Shown here: positions 49,244 to 57,466 of the stretch, one piece after another
Layout: every line of letters begins with the position of its first letter
How positions within the stretch are numbered: position 1 is the first letter of the stretch
Origin: Pontibacter ramchanderi
GTDB lineage: Bacteria > Bacteroidota > Bacteroidia > Cytophagales > Hymenobacteraceae
Length of the DNA: 64,000 bases
Direction of reading: 5' to 3'
NCBI RefSeq assembly: GCF_002846395.1
Contig: NZ_PJMU01000005.1
Span: forward strand, 62,001 to 126,000
Made by a program: the position numbers and the translations under genes
Notes under the pieces: model-generated
Seen by the model: the letters and a program-made list of their open reading frames with translations, nothing else
What the model was told of the DNA's origin: nothing
Database searches by the model: none

Positions 49244-51600
49244 TAAAATTTGACATTGAAGTTGATGGAAGGTATAGGAGCCCCTATAACAGCGAGTTTA
49301 TAGGCTGCCGGCGCCTCCCCGTAATAGTGCTGGTATAGCATGGAGTAGGCGTTTTTGCGGCCATACAAGTTATAAACAGAGAAGCTGCCGCTGTACTCGA
49401 CGTTCCCTCGCTTGATGATCTCCCGGTTCAGAGACACATCCAGGCGGTGGTAATCAGGCATGCGCTCCTGGTTCCGGCCAGTGTAGTTGGCAAAAATCTG
49501 CCCCTGGTACCAGTACCAGGAATCGGCTACTGTAACAGGCCGCCCAGTGGTATAGGTAAAGTTCGCTGTCATTTTCCACTTCGGCCACAAGTGATAATCA
49601 GTGAAGATGTTCAGGTTGACCGGTTTGTCGTAGTTAGATGGATAGGCTTTTCCGCCATTGATGGTTTCTGCCGCAGTATTGCCGGCTATTGTTCTAAAAG
49701 ACCTGGAGTAGGTGAGGCTCACCCACCCCGTCAGGCGCCCCTGGTTTTTCCGCAGCATCCACTCCGAGCCATAGGCATTTCCTTTGCCGAACAACAGATC
49801 CGATTCGAGCGTGGGGTTAAGCAGCAGCGTGGCCCCATCTTTATAATCGATTTGGTTATAGAGTTTCTTGTAGTATACCTCCCAGCTGAAGTCGTACCAA
49901 CTCTCCGGGCTCGTGTAAAAATAGCCCAAGGCCACCTGGTCGGCTACCTGGGGCTCTATGTGTTTGTTCGAAAGCTTCCATACATCCACCGGGGTAATGG
50001 CAGCCGTGTTCGAAATAAGCTGAATGTACTGCCTGGTTCTGCTGTAACCCGCCTTCAATGAGGTATTGTCAGTTAATGAGTATTTAAAGGAAAAGCGTGG
50101 CTCGAACCCGTAATAAGTCTGCACGACCTCTCCTGCCCCATACGAAAGTGTATCTATGATATTGACATCGCCCCTGGGCTGCCCTTCAGCATAAACATAA
50201 GTATCTGAGGGACCGATTTTGGCAAACTGAGAGAAGCGCAACCCTGCCGACAGGGTCATCCTGTCTGTCAGTGTCATTTCATCGTTCACGTAGAGAGATG
50301 TTTCATAGCCTTTGTCGCTTTCCAGTCGGCGCCGGTTGAGGCTGGAACTGCCGTAGGGCACCAGCTCACCCGGATCGATCAGGTATACAGCTGCATCGCC
50401 ACCGAAGTCGAGCTGATGCTTGTCAAGCCCGAAATAGCCAAAGTCCAGCTTCAGCTGTGTGAAATCTATACCTGAGTTAAGCGCAAACTCCTCTCCTATG
50501 GCAATGCCCTCGACCTTGTTTGCATAGTGGCTTTTAACCAGCGTGGCTATACCTGTAAAGTTGTTGCTGAAAAGATGGCTCCACTTAAGTGTGCCCAGGG
50601 TGTTTTTCCATTGGTAGGTTGTGTCGTTCGGGAACTTGAAGCCGTCGGCACTGTGGTAACCGGAGAAACTGATGGTGTTCTTTGGATTGAGCTTGTACTT
50701 GAATTTGACGTTGCCGTCGTAGAAATGGCCGGAGCTGTTTTTGATGTTCCGGTTGGGGAAGAGCTTCATGATGTAGCCCGGAAAGGCTCCTCTGAATGCC
50801 ACCAGAAAGGTGAGCTTGTCCGACAGCGGGCCATCTGCACTAAACTTGCCGGATATAGGAGAAACACCGATCTCATATTTCATCCGCTCCTCATTCCCGT
50901 CCCGAAGGCTTACATCCAGAATAGAGGAGATTCTGCTCCCATACCTGGCCGATATGCCGCTTCGGTGCAACTCATAGCTTTTCAGGATATCGGGATTGTA
51001 GACCGAGTAGAAGCCGAACAGATGGTTGGCATTGAACAAGGGGGCATCATCCATCAGCACCAGGTTTTGGTCGGCACTGCCACCGCGCACAAAAAAGCCC
51101 GACGTGCCTTCGCCTGCATTCACCACGCCGGGCAGTGCTGAAACACTTCGCAGCACATCAGCCTCCCCTAGCAGCTTCGGCATGCGCGTCAGCATTTTCT
51201 GATCGATAAACGAGCTGCCCATGTGGGTGCTGTTGACGTCTGTAACAGGCCGGCTCGTAATCTCTACCTCCTTCAGCTTGAAATTGGTTCTTGTCAGCAT
51301 CAACTCAACCTCCTTGTCATCCGCCACTGTAACGGACTCCTCAAGCGGCGCCATGCCTATGTACTGGCAGGTAATTTTGTAAGTACCCTTCTCTAAAAGC
51401 ACCGAAAAGCGCCCCTGCTTATCTGTGAGCACGCCCTTATCGCCAGGTGTAATAACCAGAAAAGCACCTTCCAGTCTTTCGCCCCATGTTCCTCTTACTG
51501 TACCTGATAGTTTGTACTGTTTTGGCTTTGGAGTTTGGGCCCATGCGCCCAGTGCGAAGACCAGCAGTAAAAGGATAATGGCGACAGATTTTCGGGGCAT
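49243..51600 (-). CDS. TonB-dependent outer-membrane receptor (DUF4249-associated)
   Basis: An outer-membrane active transporter of 785 residues from ATG 51600, with signal peptide SVAIILLLLVFALGAWAQ. A carboxypeptidase-like regulatory domain (residues about 30-110: GTVRGTWGERLEGAFLVITP) precedes the plug (MLTRMPKLLGEADVLRSVSA, GFFVRGGSADQNLVLMDDAP) and a C-terminal barrel ending in SINFNVKF. The frame is open 17 codons upstream to 51651, but the signal peptide starts just after ATG 51600. It is energised by TonB-ExbBD, encoded at 23-27 kb here. The ligand cannot be inferred; no haem or siderophore genes are adjacent. Confidence 0.93.
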   Translation of the reverse strand: MPRKSVAIILLLLVFALGAWAQTPKPKQYKLSGTVRGTWGERLEGAFLVITPGDKGVLTDKQGRFSVLLEKGTYKITCQYIGMAPLEESVTVADDKEVELMLTRTNFKLKEVEITSRPVTDVNSTHMGSSFIDQKMLTRMPKLLGEADVLRSVSALPGVVNAGEGTSGFFVRGGSADQNLVLMDDAPLFNANHLFGFYSVYNPDILKSYELHRSGISARYGSRISSILDVSLRDGNEERMKYEIGVSPISGKFSADGPLSDKLTFLVAFRGAFPGYIMKLFPNRNIKNSSGHFYDGNVKFKYKLNPKNTISFSGYHSADGFKFPNDTTYQWKNTLGTLKWSHLFSNNFTGIATLVKSHYANKVEGIAIGEEFALNSGIDFTQLKLDFGYFGLDKHQLDFGGDAAVYLIDPGELVPYGSSSLNRRRLESDKGYETSLYVNDEMTLTDRMTLSAGLRFSQFAKIGPSDTYVYAEGQPRGDVNIIDTLSYGAGEVVQTYYGFEPRFSFKYSLTDNTSLKAGYSRTRQYIQLISNTAAITPVDVWKLSNKHIEPQVADQVALGYFYTSPESWYDFSWEVYYKKLYNQIDYKDGATLLLNPTLESDLLFGKGNAYGSEWMLRKNQGRLTGWVSLTYSRSFRTIAGNTAAETINGGKAYPSNYDKPVNLNIFTDYHLWPKWKMTANFTYTTGRPVTVADSWYWYQGQIFANYTGRNQERMPDYHRLDVSLNREIIKRGNVEYSGSFSVYNLYGRKNAYSMLYQHYYGEAPAAYKLAVIGAPIPSINFNVKF

Positions 51601-51903
51601 ACAAAGCCAGCTAATGTTCAGACAATCTTTAAATATACAAAGTTTAGACATTCAATTATCAACACAAGCAAAAGCTTTTTGATAAATATTTCATACCCTT
51701 AATATATCGGTTCTATTGGCTCTGAAGCCGCTCGCAGCGTCAACTGCTTCAACTAATATTCGGTTTATAAATTACCCTGTCTGGCAATTCAAAACGGTAA
51801 GTTCCTGTAAAAAGAAAAGGTCTCCGGATTCCGGAGACCTTTGCCAATGAAGAAGACTACTACCTAGTGTTCTTAAACTCAATATTCATTAATAAGTGTT
51901 TAT
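51601..51903. other. Spacer between susD and the TonB receptor
   Basis: About 300 bases holding the terminator of the SusCD unit at 51816-51842 and otherwise AT-rich sequence. A promoter for the TonB receptor should lie in 51601-51800; no consensus box was found. Confidence 0.5.
51816..51842 (-). terminator. Terminator after the susCD unit
   Basis: 12-base arms (51816-51827 and 51831-51842), AAAGGTCTCCGG/CCGGAGACCTTT, loop ATT; on the minus strand followed by TTCTTTTT. Confidence 0.88.
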
Positions 51904-53343
51904 CTATCGGATATCCCAGAATAGCTTAGTTGAGCTCTGGTCACCACCGATGGCTGACGCAGCAGCAGCATTGTTTCCTGGGTTAAGCGTTTGCTCGTTA
52001 ACAGGATAGATCAAACGCTTAGGTACGATCAAACCATCTACCGGAGGAAGCAGGTTCGGAGCGTCTAATCTTCTCCAGGTTAACCATGCATCGTATCCGC
52101 GGTTGTAAAGTGCGATCCACTCCTGCGTACCGATCTTCTGTCTCCAGTCGCCAGGAGCCGTCAGGTAGTTTACGCTCGGCTGAGCCAGGTAAGCCAATGC
52201 CTGTGCTTCTGTGCCACCCCAGTAAGTGATAGATGCTGTCACTCCTTTGTTGTAGTGCTCGATGGCAGTACCACCTACGTTGTAACCTCTTTCCACGGCT
52301 TCGGCCAGCAGGAACTCAACTTCAGCATAATCGATCAGCAAAGCTTCGAAAGTAGGGGCTGCCACCTTCGCGCTTACAGTAGAGAAGCTGGTGAAGGTGT
52401 TAGGGAAACCATACTTACCGCCTACATACTGGCCGTTTACCTGTGTGAAGTAGAACTCTCTTCTTGGGTCGTTGCGCTGGTTCATGGCATCAACCAAAGT
52501 GTTGGCAGCCACATAGTCTTCACGAGTTGAAAGTGGACCTTTCACGTTAGAAGAGATTGGGTTGTTGTTCGGTGGAGCAGACAGGTATTCGAAGGCTGCA
52601 TTCTCAGCGTTGCTGGAGATAACGCCACCTGCACCCGGTGCAGTTGCCGACTCGGCCAAGGCTTTTGCTCTGGCATTGTCAACATCGGCTACTACCATAC
52701 CTAACTTCAGCTTCATGGAGTTACCGAACTTAAGCCAATTCGCCATGTTGCCGCCGTACAGGATGTCACCGCTACCACCAAATCCGGCAAAAGCAGGGTC
52801 AAGCTGGTCTACAGCTACCTCAAGGCGAGACAGGATATCGTTGTAAATAGTCTGCGCATTGTCGTATTTAGGTAGTGCATTCTGCGGATCGAGCGCCTCA
52901 GTATAAGGAACATCGCCAAATGTGTTTACCAATACAGACCAGGTATACACTTCCATGATCTCTAACTGAGCCAATTGGTTTTGTTTAACGCCAGCCGCAA
53001 GTGTCGCGTCATCGTTAATCAACCTCTTCGCTTCTTTCAGGTCATTAAGTACGTCACGATACAGCGTCGTCCACATGTTTTGTGGGATCAAACGCGAGGT
53101 CATGTTGTATCGTGGCTCATCCAGGTACTGGGTGGATGTCCAGTGCTGCACGTAAAAACGATAGTTGTTTGTGTTAACGTTTGGTGTTGTCAGCACATCC
53201 ATCAGGTTCTTGGTGGCACCCGTGAACAGGGTCACAGCCGGAACAGTCGTTGCTCGCTTCTGGTCAATGTTATAATCTTCCAGATCATCTACGCATGATG
53301 CCAAAAACACCAGCGAGAATAAGCATATGATAAGTTTCTTCAT
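51904..53343 (-). CDS. SusD/RagB-family nutrient-binding lipoprotein
   Basis: A 479-residue outer-membrane surface lipoprotein with signal KKLIICLFSLVFLASC (lipobox LASC). It is of the SusD-like type 2 group: TPNVNTNNYRFYVQHWTSTQ, LNDLKEAKRLINDDATLA, WSVLVNTFGDVPYTEALDP and LKFGNSMKLKLGMVVADVDN are family-typical TPR-like helices; the C-terminus has EWIALYNRGYDAWLTWRRLD and PKRLIYPVNEQTLNPGN. It binds the substrate as the lid over the SusC partner encoded 11 bases upstream. No glycosidase, peptidase or sensor is next to the pair, so the nutrient is unknown; peptide or glycan are both possible. Confidence 0.93.
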   Translation of the reverse strand: MKKLIICLFSLVFLASCVDDLEDYNIDQKRATTVPAVTLFTGATKNLMDVLTTPNVNTNNYRFYVQHWTSTQYLDEPRYNMTSRLIPQNMWTTLYRDVLNDLKEAKRLINDDATLAAGVKQNQLAQLEIMEVYTWSVLVNTFGDVPYTEALDPQNALPKYDNAQTIYNDILSRLEVAVDQLDPAFAGFGGSGDILYGGNMANWLKFGNSMKLKLGMVVADVDNARAKALAESATAPGAGGVISSNAENAAFEYLSAPPNNNPISSNVKGPLSTREDYVAANTLVDAMNQRNDPRREFYFTQVNGQYVGGKYGFPNTFTSFSTVSAKVAAPTFEALLIDYAEVEFLLAEAVERGYNVGGTAIEHYNKGVTASITYWGGTEAQALAYLAQPSVNYLTAPGDWRQKIGTQEWIALYNRGYDAWLTWRRLDAPNLLPPVDGLIVPKRLIYPVNEQTLNPGNNAAAASAIGGDQSSTKLFWDIR

Positions 53344-53354
53344 TTTCTGATAAT

Positions 53355-56300
53355 TTAGAAATTTAATTTAACGTTGAAGCCATAAGTTCTAACAGCTGGG
53401 TAAGCACCAGACTGGTAACCTCTGCCTGCATTGCCTGAGCTCAAACCTTCTTCCGGATCTGAGTACTCCATGTTTTTGTGGATGATCCACAAGTTACGAC
53501 CAATCAGCTGAAGATCAACGCCTTTTACAAAGCCAAGGTTCCCAACAAGCGATTGAGGAAGTGCATAAGAAAGAGCTACTTCTCTCAGCTTCACAAAGCT
53601 ACCGTCATACACGTACCAGGCTCTTGGAGCGCCTTCGTAGTTATTGGCAGCATAACCGTAAGGTGTCATACCGTCACCGTCCTGGTTTTCAGCATAGATG
53701 TCGTTCGGAGTACCGTCTTCTTTAACACCTGGCAGCAACACACCACCACCTTCGTCAACTGGCAGACGTGAAGGGTTACCTTTTGCGTTCAGGCCAGCCG
53801 TGTGAGCGTACAAGCCTGTCGCTTCGCCGTACCACTGGTCAAGCGAGAACACGTCGCCACCTTTGCGTACATCGATCAGGAAGCCAAGTGACACACCCTT
53901 GAATGTTACGGTGTTGTTGAAACCACCAGTCCAGTCTGGGTTTGGATTACCAATGATCACGTCAGATCTGTCAGACAGCAGGTAATAGCCGTTTGCTCCA
54001 ACTGTTCTCTGACCATTTGTGTAAACGAAGTCGTTACCGCGGATTACACCGTAAGGCTGGCCGATAGCAGCGTTAAGAGAAACACCACCCTGGAAAGAAG
54101 CAAGTGTCAGGTTCTGCACGTCTTCGTACAGGCTGATAACTTTGTTTCTGTTACGGGCGAAGTTGAAGTTCATGGTCCAGGTGAAGTCACCAGTCTGGAT
54201 AGGCGTTACGAAAGCAGCTACCTCGAAACCTTTGTTTTCTACCTCACCGGCGTTCACATAGCGGTTTGTGAAACCTGACGCAGCTGTCTGGCTAACCGGC
54301 ATGATTTGGTCGATCTGGTTTTCTTTGTAAACCGTGAAGTCGAAACCGAACAGGTTGTTGAAGAACTCAGCCTCTATACCTGCTTCCATACTCTTCTTTC
54401 TTTCAGGCTTAAGGTTAGGGTTGTTCTTAGTGCTTGGCATCGAGAAGATCGGAGTAGAACCAAAGCCGGTTGGCTTGTCATATACGTCATAGATACTCAA
54501 CGGAGGAGCGTCGTTACCTACCTCGGCATAGTTAATTCTTACTTTACCGTGTGATAACCAGGAAGTTTCTACCAGGTTAGAGAACAGTACGTTCACACCG
54601 GCAGCTGGGTAGAAGTAAGTATTATCGTCTACTGGCAGCGTAGTTGACTTATCCTGACGGGCAGAAAGCTCCATGAAGTAAGTGTCTCTGAAGCCGAAGC
54701 TCGCGTTAGCGAAGATACCGTCTACACCTCTGCGCCAGTATGTTTCTGTTGGAGGGTTAACCGGGCTGGCTGAGTTAGAGATTGAGTAAAGTCTTGGAAC
54801 AACCAGACCACCGTTCGTTGCTGTGAAAATAGATTCAGCACGGTCTCTGCGAAGGTTCGTACCCAACAAACCATTGAATTTAAATTCTTCGGAGATGTCT
54901 TTGTTGAAGTTCAACATCAGGTCGAAGTTGGTCTCGTTGAAGTCTCTGTTGTATCTGGAGTAGCTGCTCAGACCAGCACTACCAACCGCTACACGCTCTT
55001 CCTGCATGTCAGAAGTAGTGTTGAAAGAGGCTCTACCCAATGCGCTCATCCAGTCAGTGATCTTGTAGTTTACAGTTGCATAACCGTAGATGTTATCTCT
55101 GCTGTCGTTTGAGTAGTTCTCGTACTGTGTCCAGTATGGGTTGTCAGAGTAGATCGGGCCTGTGTTGGAGCTGTTCCAGTTCCAGGTGATGTTCTGTCTG
55201 TTTCTGAAGTAAGCATCTTTCTGCTCTTCCAGGTCCACGTTGGTTTGCCACCACTGGCGGAACTGCTGGTTCGGATTGTTACCGCTATAGCCGGTACCAT
55301 ATCTACCCACACCCACCGTACGGGTATAGTTACCTGAAGCAGAAACTGTCAATCTTTCAGAAGCTTCGTAAGAAGCATTGAAGTTGAACATGTCTTTGTC
55401 TATGGTAGAGTTAGGCAGGTTACCTTTGATGTCGTTACGGGTATAACCCAGGTTAAAGGTAGTCTTGTCGCCACCGCCGCTTACTACAACGCTCTGGTTA
55501 GAGTTAAGGCCTCTACGGTAGAATGAAGTAGGGTCGTTCTCAGCCGCTACCCATGGTCTTGTCTTTCCGAAGTTAGGGTGCAGCGGATCGATCGCATCCC
55601 ACTGGTATACCTGCAAGTTCGGATCGAATCTAGGACCGTAAGAGGCGTCATCCTGGAATCTTACCACCGGTGCTACACCACTGCCCAGGTCACGGGATGC
55701 ACGGAAGCCCTGGAAATAACCACCACCGTACTCTTTCTGGTATTTCACATACGTGCTCTTGTCGATGCTGCTCCAGGTAACACCGCTGTTTACAGCAATG
55801 TTCAGGCTGTTCTTAGCACCTTTCTTGGTTGTGATCATGATAACACCGTTCGCTGCACGAGAACCGTAAAGCGCTGTTGCGGCCGCACCTTTCAGTACGT
55901 TCACAGACTCAATGTTATCAGGGTTAAGGTCGGCTGCAGCGTTACCAAAGTCAGCACCACCACGACCAGTAGCCTGGTTAGAGCCGTTGTTGTTGGCGTT
56001 ACTTACAGGCACACCGTCAATTACGAAAAGAGCCTGGTTTTCACCAGTAAGCGAAGAGTAACCACGGATGATCACGTTTGTAGAACCGCCCATGGTGTTG
56101 TTGGTTCTGATGTCCAGACCAGCTACTTTACCTGAAAGGGAGTTTACTACGTTTTCGTTTCTGGCGCGGGTAATCTGGTCGCCGCTAACTTCCTGAGCTG
56201 AGTAGGCCAGCTCGTTGCGGTTACGCTCGATACCCAGGGCCGTTACCACTACCTCACCCAGCTGGCGTGTATCTGTTCCCATAGACACGTTCAGGGTAGT

Positions 56301-56567
56301 GTTGGTACCGATTGGGCGCTCAACTGTCTGATAGCCGATAAATCGGAAAACAAGGGTGTTGCTGCCTTCCGGCACATTAACAGTATAGGTACCGTCCGCT
56401 CCTGTGGCCGTACCCACCGATGTGCCCTTCACCAGGACTGTAACGCCTGGCAGCGGCTGATTTGTACTAGCATCTGTCACCGTACCGGTGATTGCTCTGA
56501 CCTGCGCCATGGCCTCGTGGATCAAGGCCGACACAAGTAACAGGCATAGCATTAGAATTTTTTTCAT
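53355..56567 (-). CDS. SusC/RagA-family TonB-linked outer-membrane transporter
   Basis: A 1070-residue SusC-type transporter. The signal (ILMLCLLLVSALIHEAMA) is followed by the carboxypeptidase-like domain (GTVTDASTNQPLPGVTVLVK) and the SusC plug (LGEVVVTALGIERNRNELAY, VIIRGYSSLTGENQALFVID, AATALYGSRAANGVIMITTK). A barrel follows, ending in TYGFNVKLNF. It forms a pedal-bin complex with the SusD protein downstream. Codon use is biased, with only two AGGTATA-type motifs in 3.2 kb. A long 900-base upstream spacer suggests regulated expression; no sigma/anti-sigma pair is adjacent. Confidence 0.96.
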   Translation of the reverse strand: MKKILMLCLLLVSALIHEAMAQVRAITGTVTDASTNQPLPGVTVLVKGTSVGTATGADGTYTVNVPEGSNTLVFRFIGYQTVERPIGTNTTLNVSMGTDTRQLGEVVVTALGIERNRNELAYSAQEVSGDQITRARNENVVNSLSGKVAGLDIRTNNTMGGSTNVIIRGYSSLTGENQALFVIDGVPVSNANNNGSNQATGRGGADFGNAAADLNPDNIESVNVLKGAAATALYGSRAANGVIMITTKKGAKNSLNIAVNSGVTWSSIDKSTYVKYQKEYGGGYFQGFRASRDLGSGVAPVVRFQDDASYGPRFDPNLQVYQWDAIDPLHPNFGKTRPWVAAENDPTSFYRRGLNSNQSVVVSGGGDKTTFNLGYTRNDIKGNLPNSTIDKDMFNFNASYEASERLTVSASGNYTRTVGVGRYGTGYSGNNPNQQFRQWWQTNVDLEEQKDAYFRNRQNITWNWNSSNTGPIYSDNPYWTQYENYSNDSRDNIYGYATVNYKITDWMSALGRASFNTTSDMQEERVAVGSAGLSSYSRYNRDFNETNFDLMLNFNKDISEEFKFNGLLGTNLRRDRAESIFTATNGGLVVPRLYSISNSASPVNPPTETYWRRGVDGIFANASFGFRDTYFMELSARQDKSTTLPVDDNTYFYPAAGVNVLFSNLVETSWLSHGKVRINYAEVGNDAPPLSIYDVYDKPTGFGSTPIFSMPSTKNNPNLKPERKKSMEAGIEAEFFNNLFGFDFTVYKENQIDQIMPVSQTAASGFTNRYVNAGEVENKGFEVAAFVTPIQTGDFTWTMNFNFARNRNKVISLYEDVQNLTLASFQGGVSLNAAIGQPYGVIRGNDFVYTNGQRTVGANGYYLLSDRSDVIIGNPNPDWTGGFNNTVTFKGVSLGFLIDVRKGGDVFSLDQWYGEATGLYAHTAGLNAKGNPSRLPVDEGGGVLLPGVKEDGTPNDIYAENQDGDGMTPYGYAANNYEGAPRAWYVYDGSFVKLREVALSYALPQSLVGNLGFVKGVDLQLIGRNLWIIHKNMEYSDPEEGLSSGNAGRGYQSGAYPAVRTYGFNVKLNF

Positions 56568-57131
56568 TGCGCTGTTTGTTTAGGTAAGAATTAAATCAAA
56601 ATAATTAAGGTGTTATTTTATCGCTGTGCTGTGTAGTAGCTACAGACCTTACATTTTGCATAAAACTGAGCAAAGGCTTACTCTTTCTTCGATCACCTCC
56701 TTCTTCTGGTAATTACCTCCGCCCTCACTGTTTGGCGCTGACCGCTCAAGCTGACTTGATGGATCGCTACTAAAGGCCTTGACCAGAATATTGGAACCAA
56801 CATTTCATGGACCCGGAAATCCGGCCCAAATCAGCACTTCATCGTCAACAGATCACTGTATCAGACGCCAGGAAAGCTAAATTTTATTAAATTATTTATC
56901 GGAATAAGGATATAGCTGTAGCCAGAGCAGACGATAACGGCCTGAAATGAACAGTCTGATAACCTTAAAGCAGGCTATGTTTTTTCAAGAAATACTTAGG
57001 AGGCCGCTAGCTTATTAGAGATTGGTAAGCGGCAGTGGGGTAAAAACGACTCTGAGAGAAGTAGAAGTCTTTTCATTGTTTTATTTGTTTAAGGTGAGAG
57101 AAGCTCAATTTTAAAGAATGTTTTCGGTTTT

Positions 57132-57146
57132 CACAAATATTTTGTG
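57132..57146. promoter_or_regulatory. 15-base palindrome upstream of susC
   Basis: CACAAA-TAT-TTTGTG. It shares the ACAAATATTT core with the perfect palindrome at 7861-7872 in the fadD/arginase spacer. Candidate operator, unproven. Confidence 0.3.
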
Positions 57147-57408
57147 CGTTTTTTGATCTCAAAAACAAATTCCAAGCATCTGTCCAGTTACTTTTAGCCG
57201 TTTATTCTAAGCGGTCTTTCAGCAGAACGGCAAAAGCTCCTCTTTATACGAGCATCTATGATAAAGGATAAATTAATTCAATACTATAGTAGAAAAATTA
57301 AATTCTTAAAACATAAGATGAACAAAATCAAGATTTTAACCAGGCGCTAAGGCAGGTATAGCACCGCTCCAGCACCAACGCTTAGCTGATTCCTATACCT
57401 CCTAAACG

Positions 57409-57444
57409 CCAAGAGCCCGCCTCTGAGTAGAAGCGGGCTCTTGG
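57409..57444 (-). terminator. Terminator after feoB
   Basis: CCAAGAGCCCGC (57409-57420) pairs with GCGGGCTCTTGG (57433-57444); an outer CCTAAA/TTTAGG pair (57401-57406 and 57447-57452) extends the stem past a 2-base mismatch. Confidence 0.88.
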
Positions 57445-57466
57445 TATTTAGGAGTAAACCGTAGGG

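Larger units (their letters stand above)
56568..57466. other. 900-base spacer upstream of susC
   Basis: No gene is supported. It contains a 15-base palindrome at 57132-57146 (CACAAA-TAT-TTTGTG), the feoB terminator at 57409-57444, and AT-rich sequence near 57270-57340. No perfect TAnnTTTG box was found on the minus strand near the susC start. The length suggests a regulatory or leader region. Confidence 0.45.
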
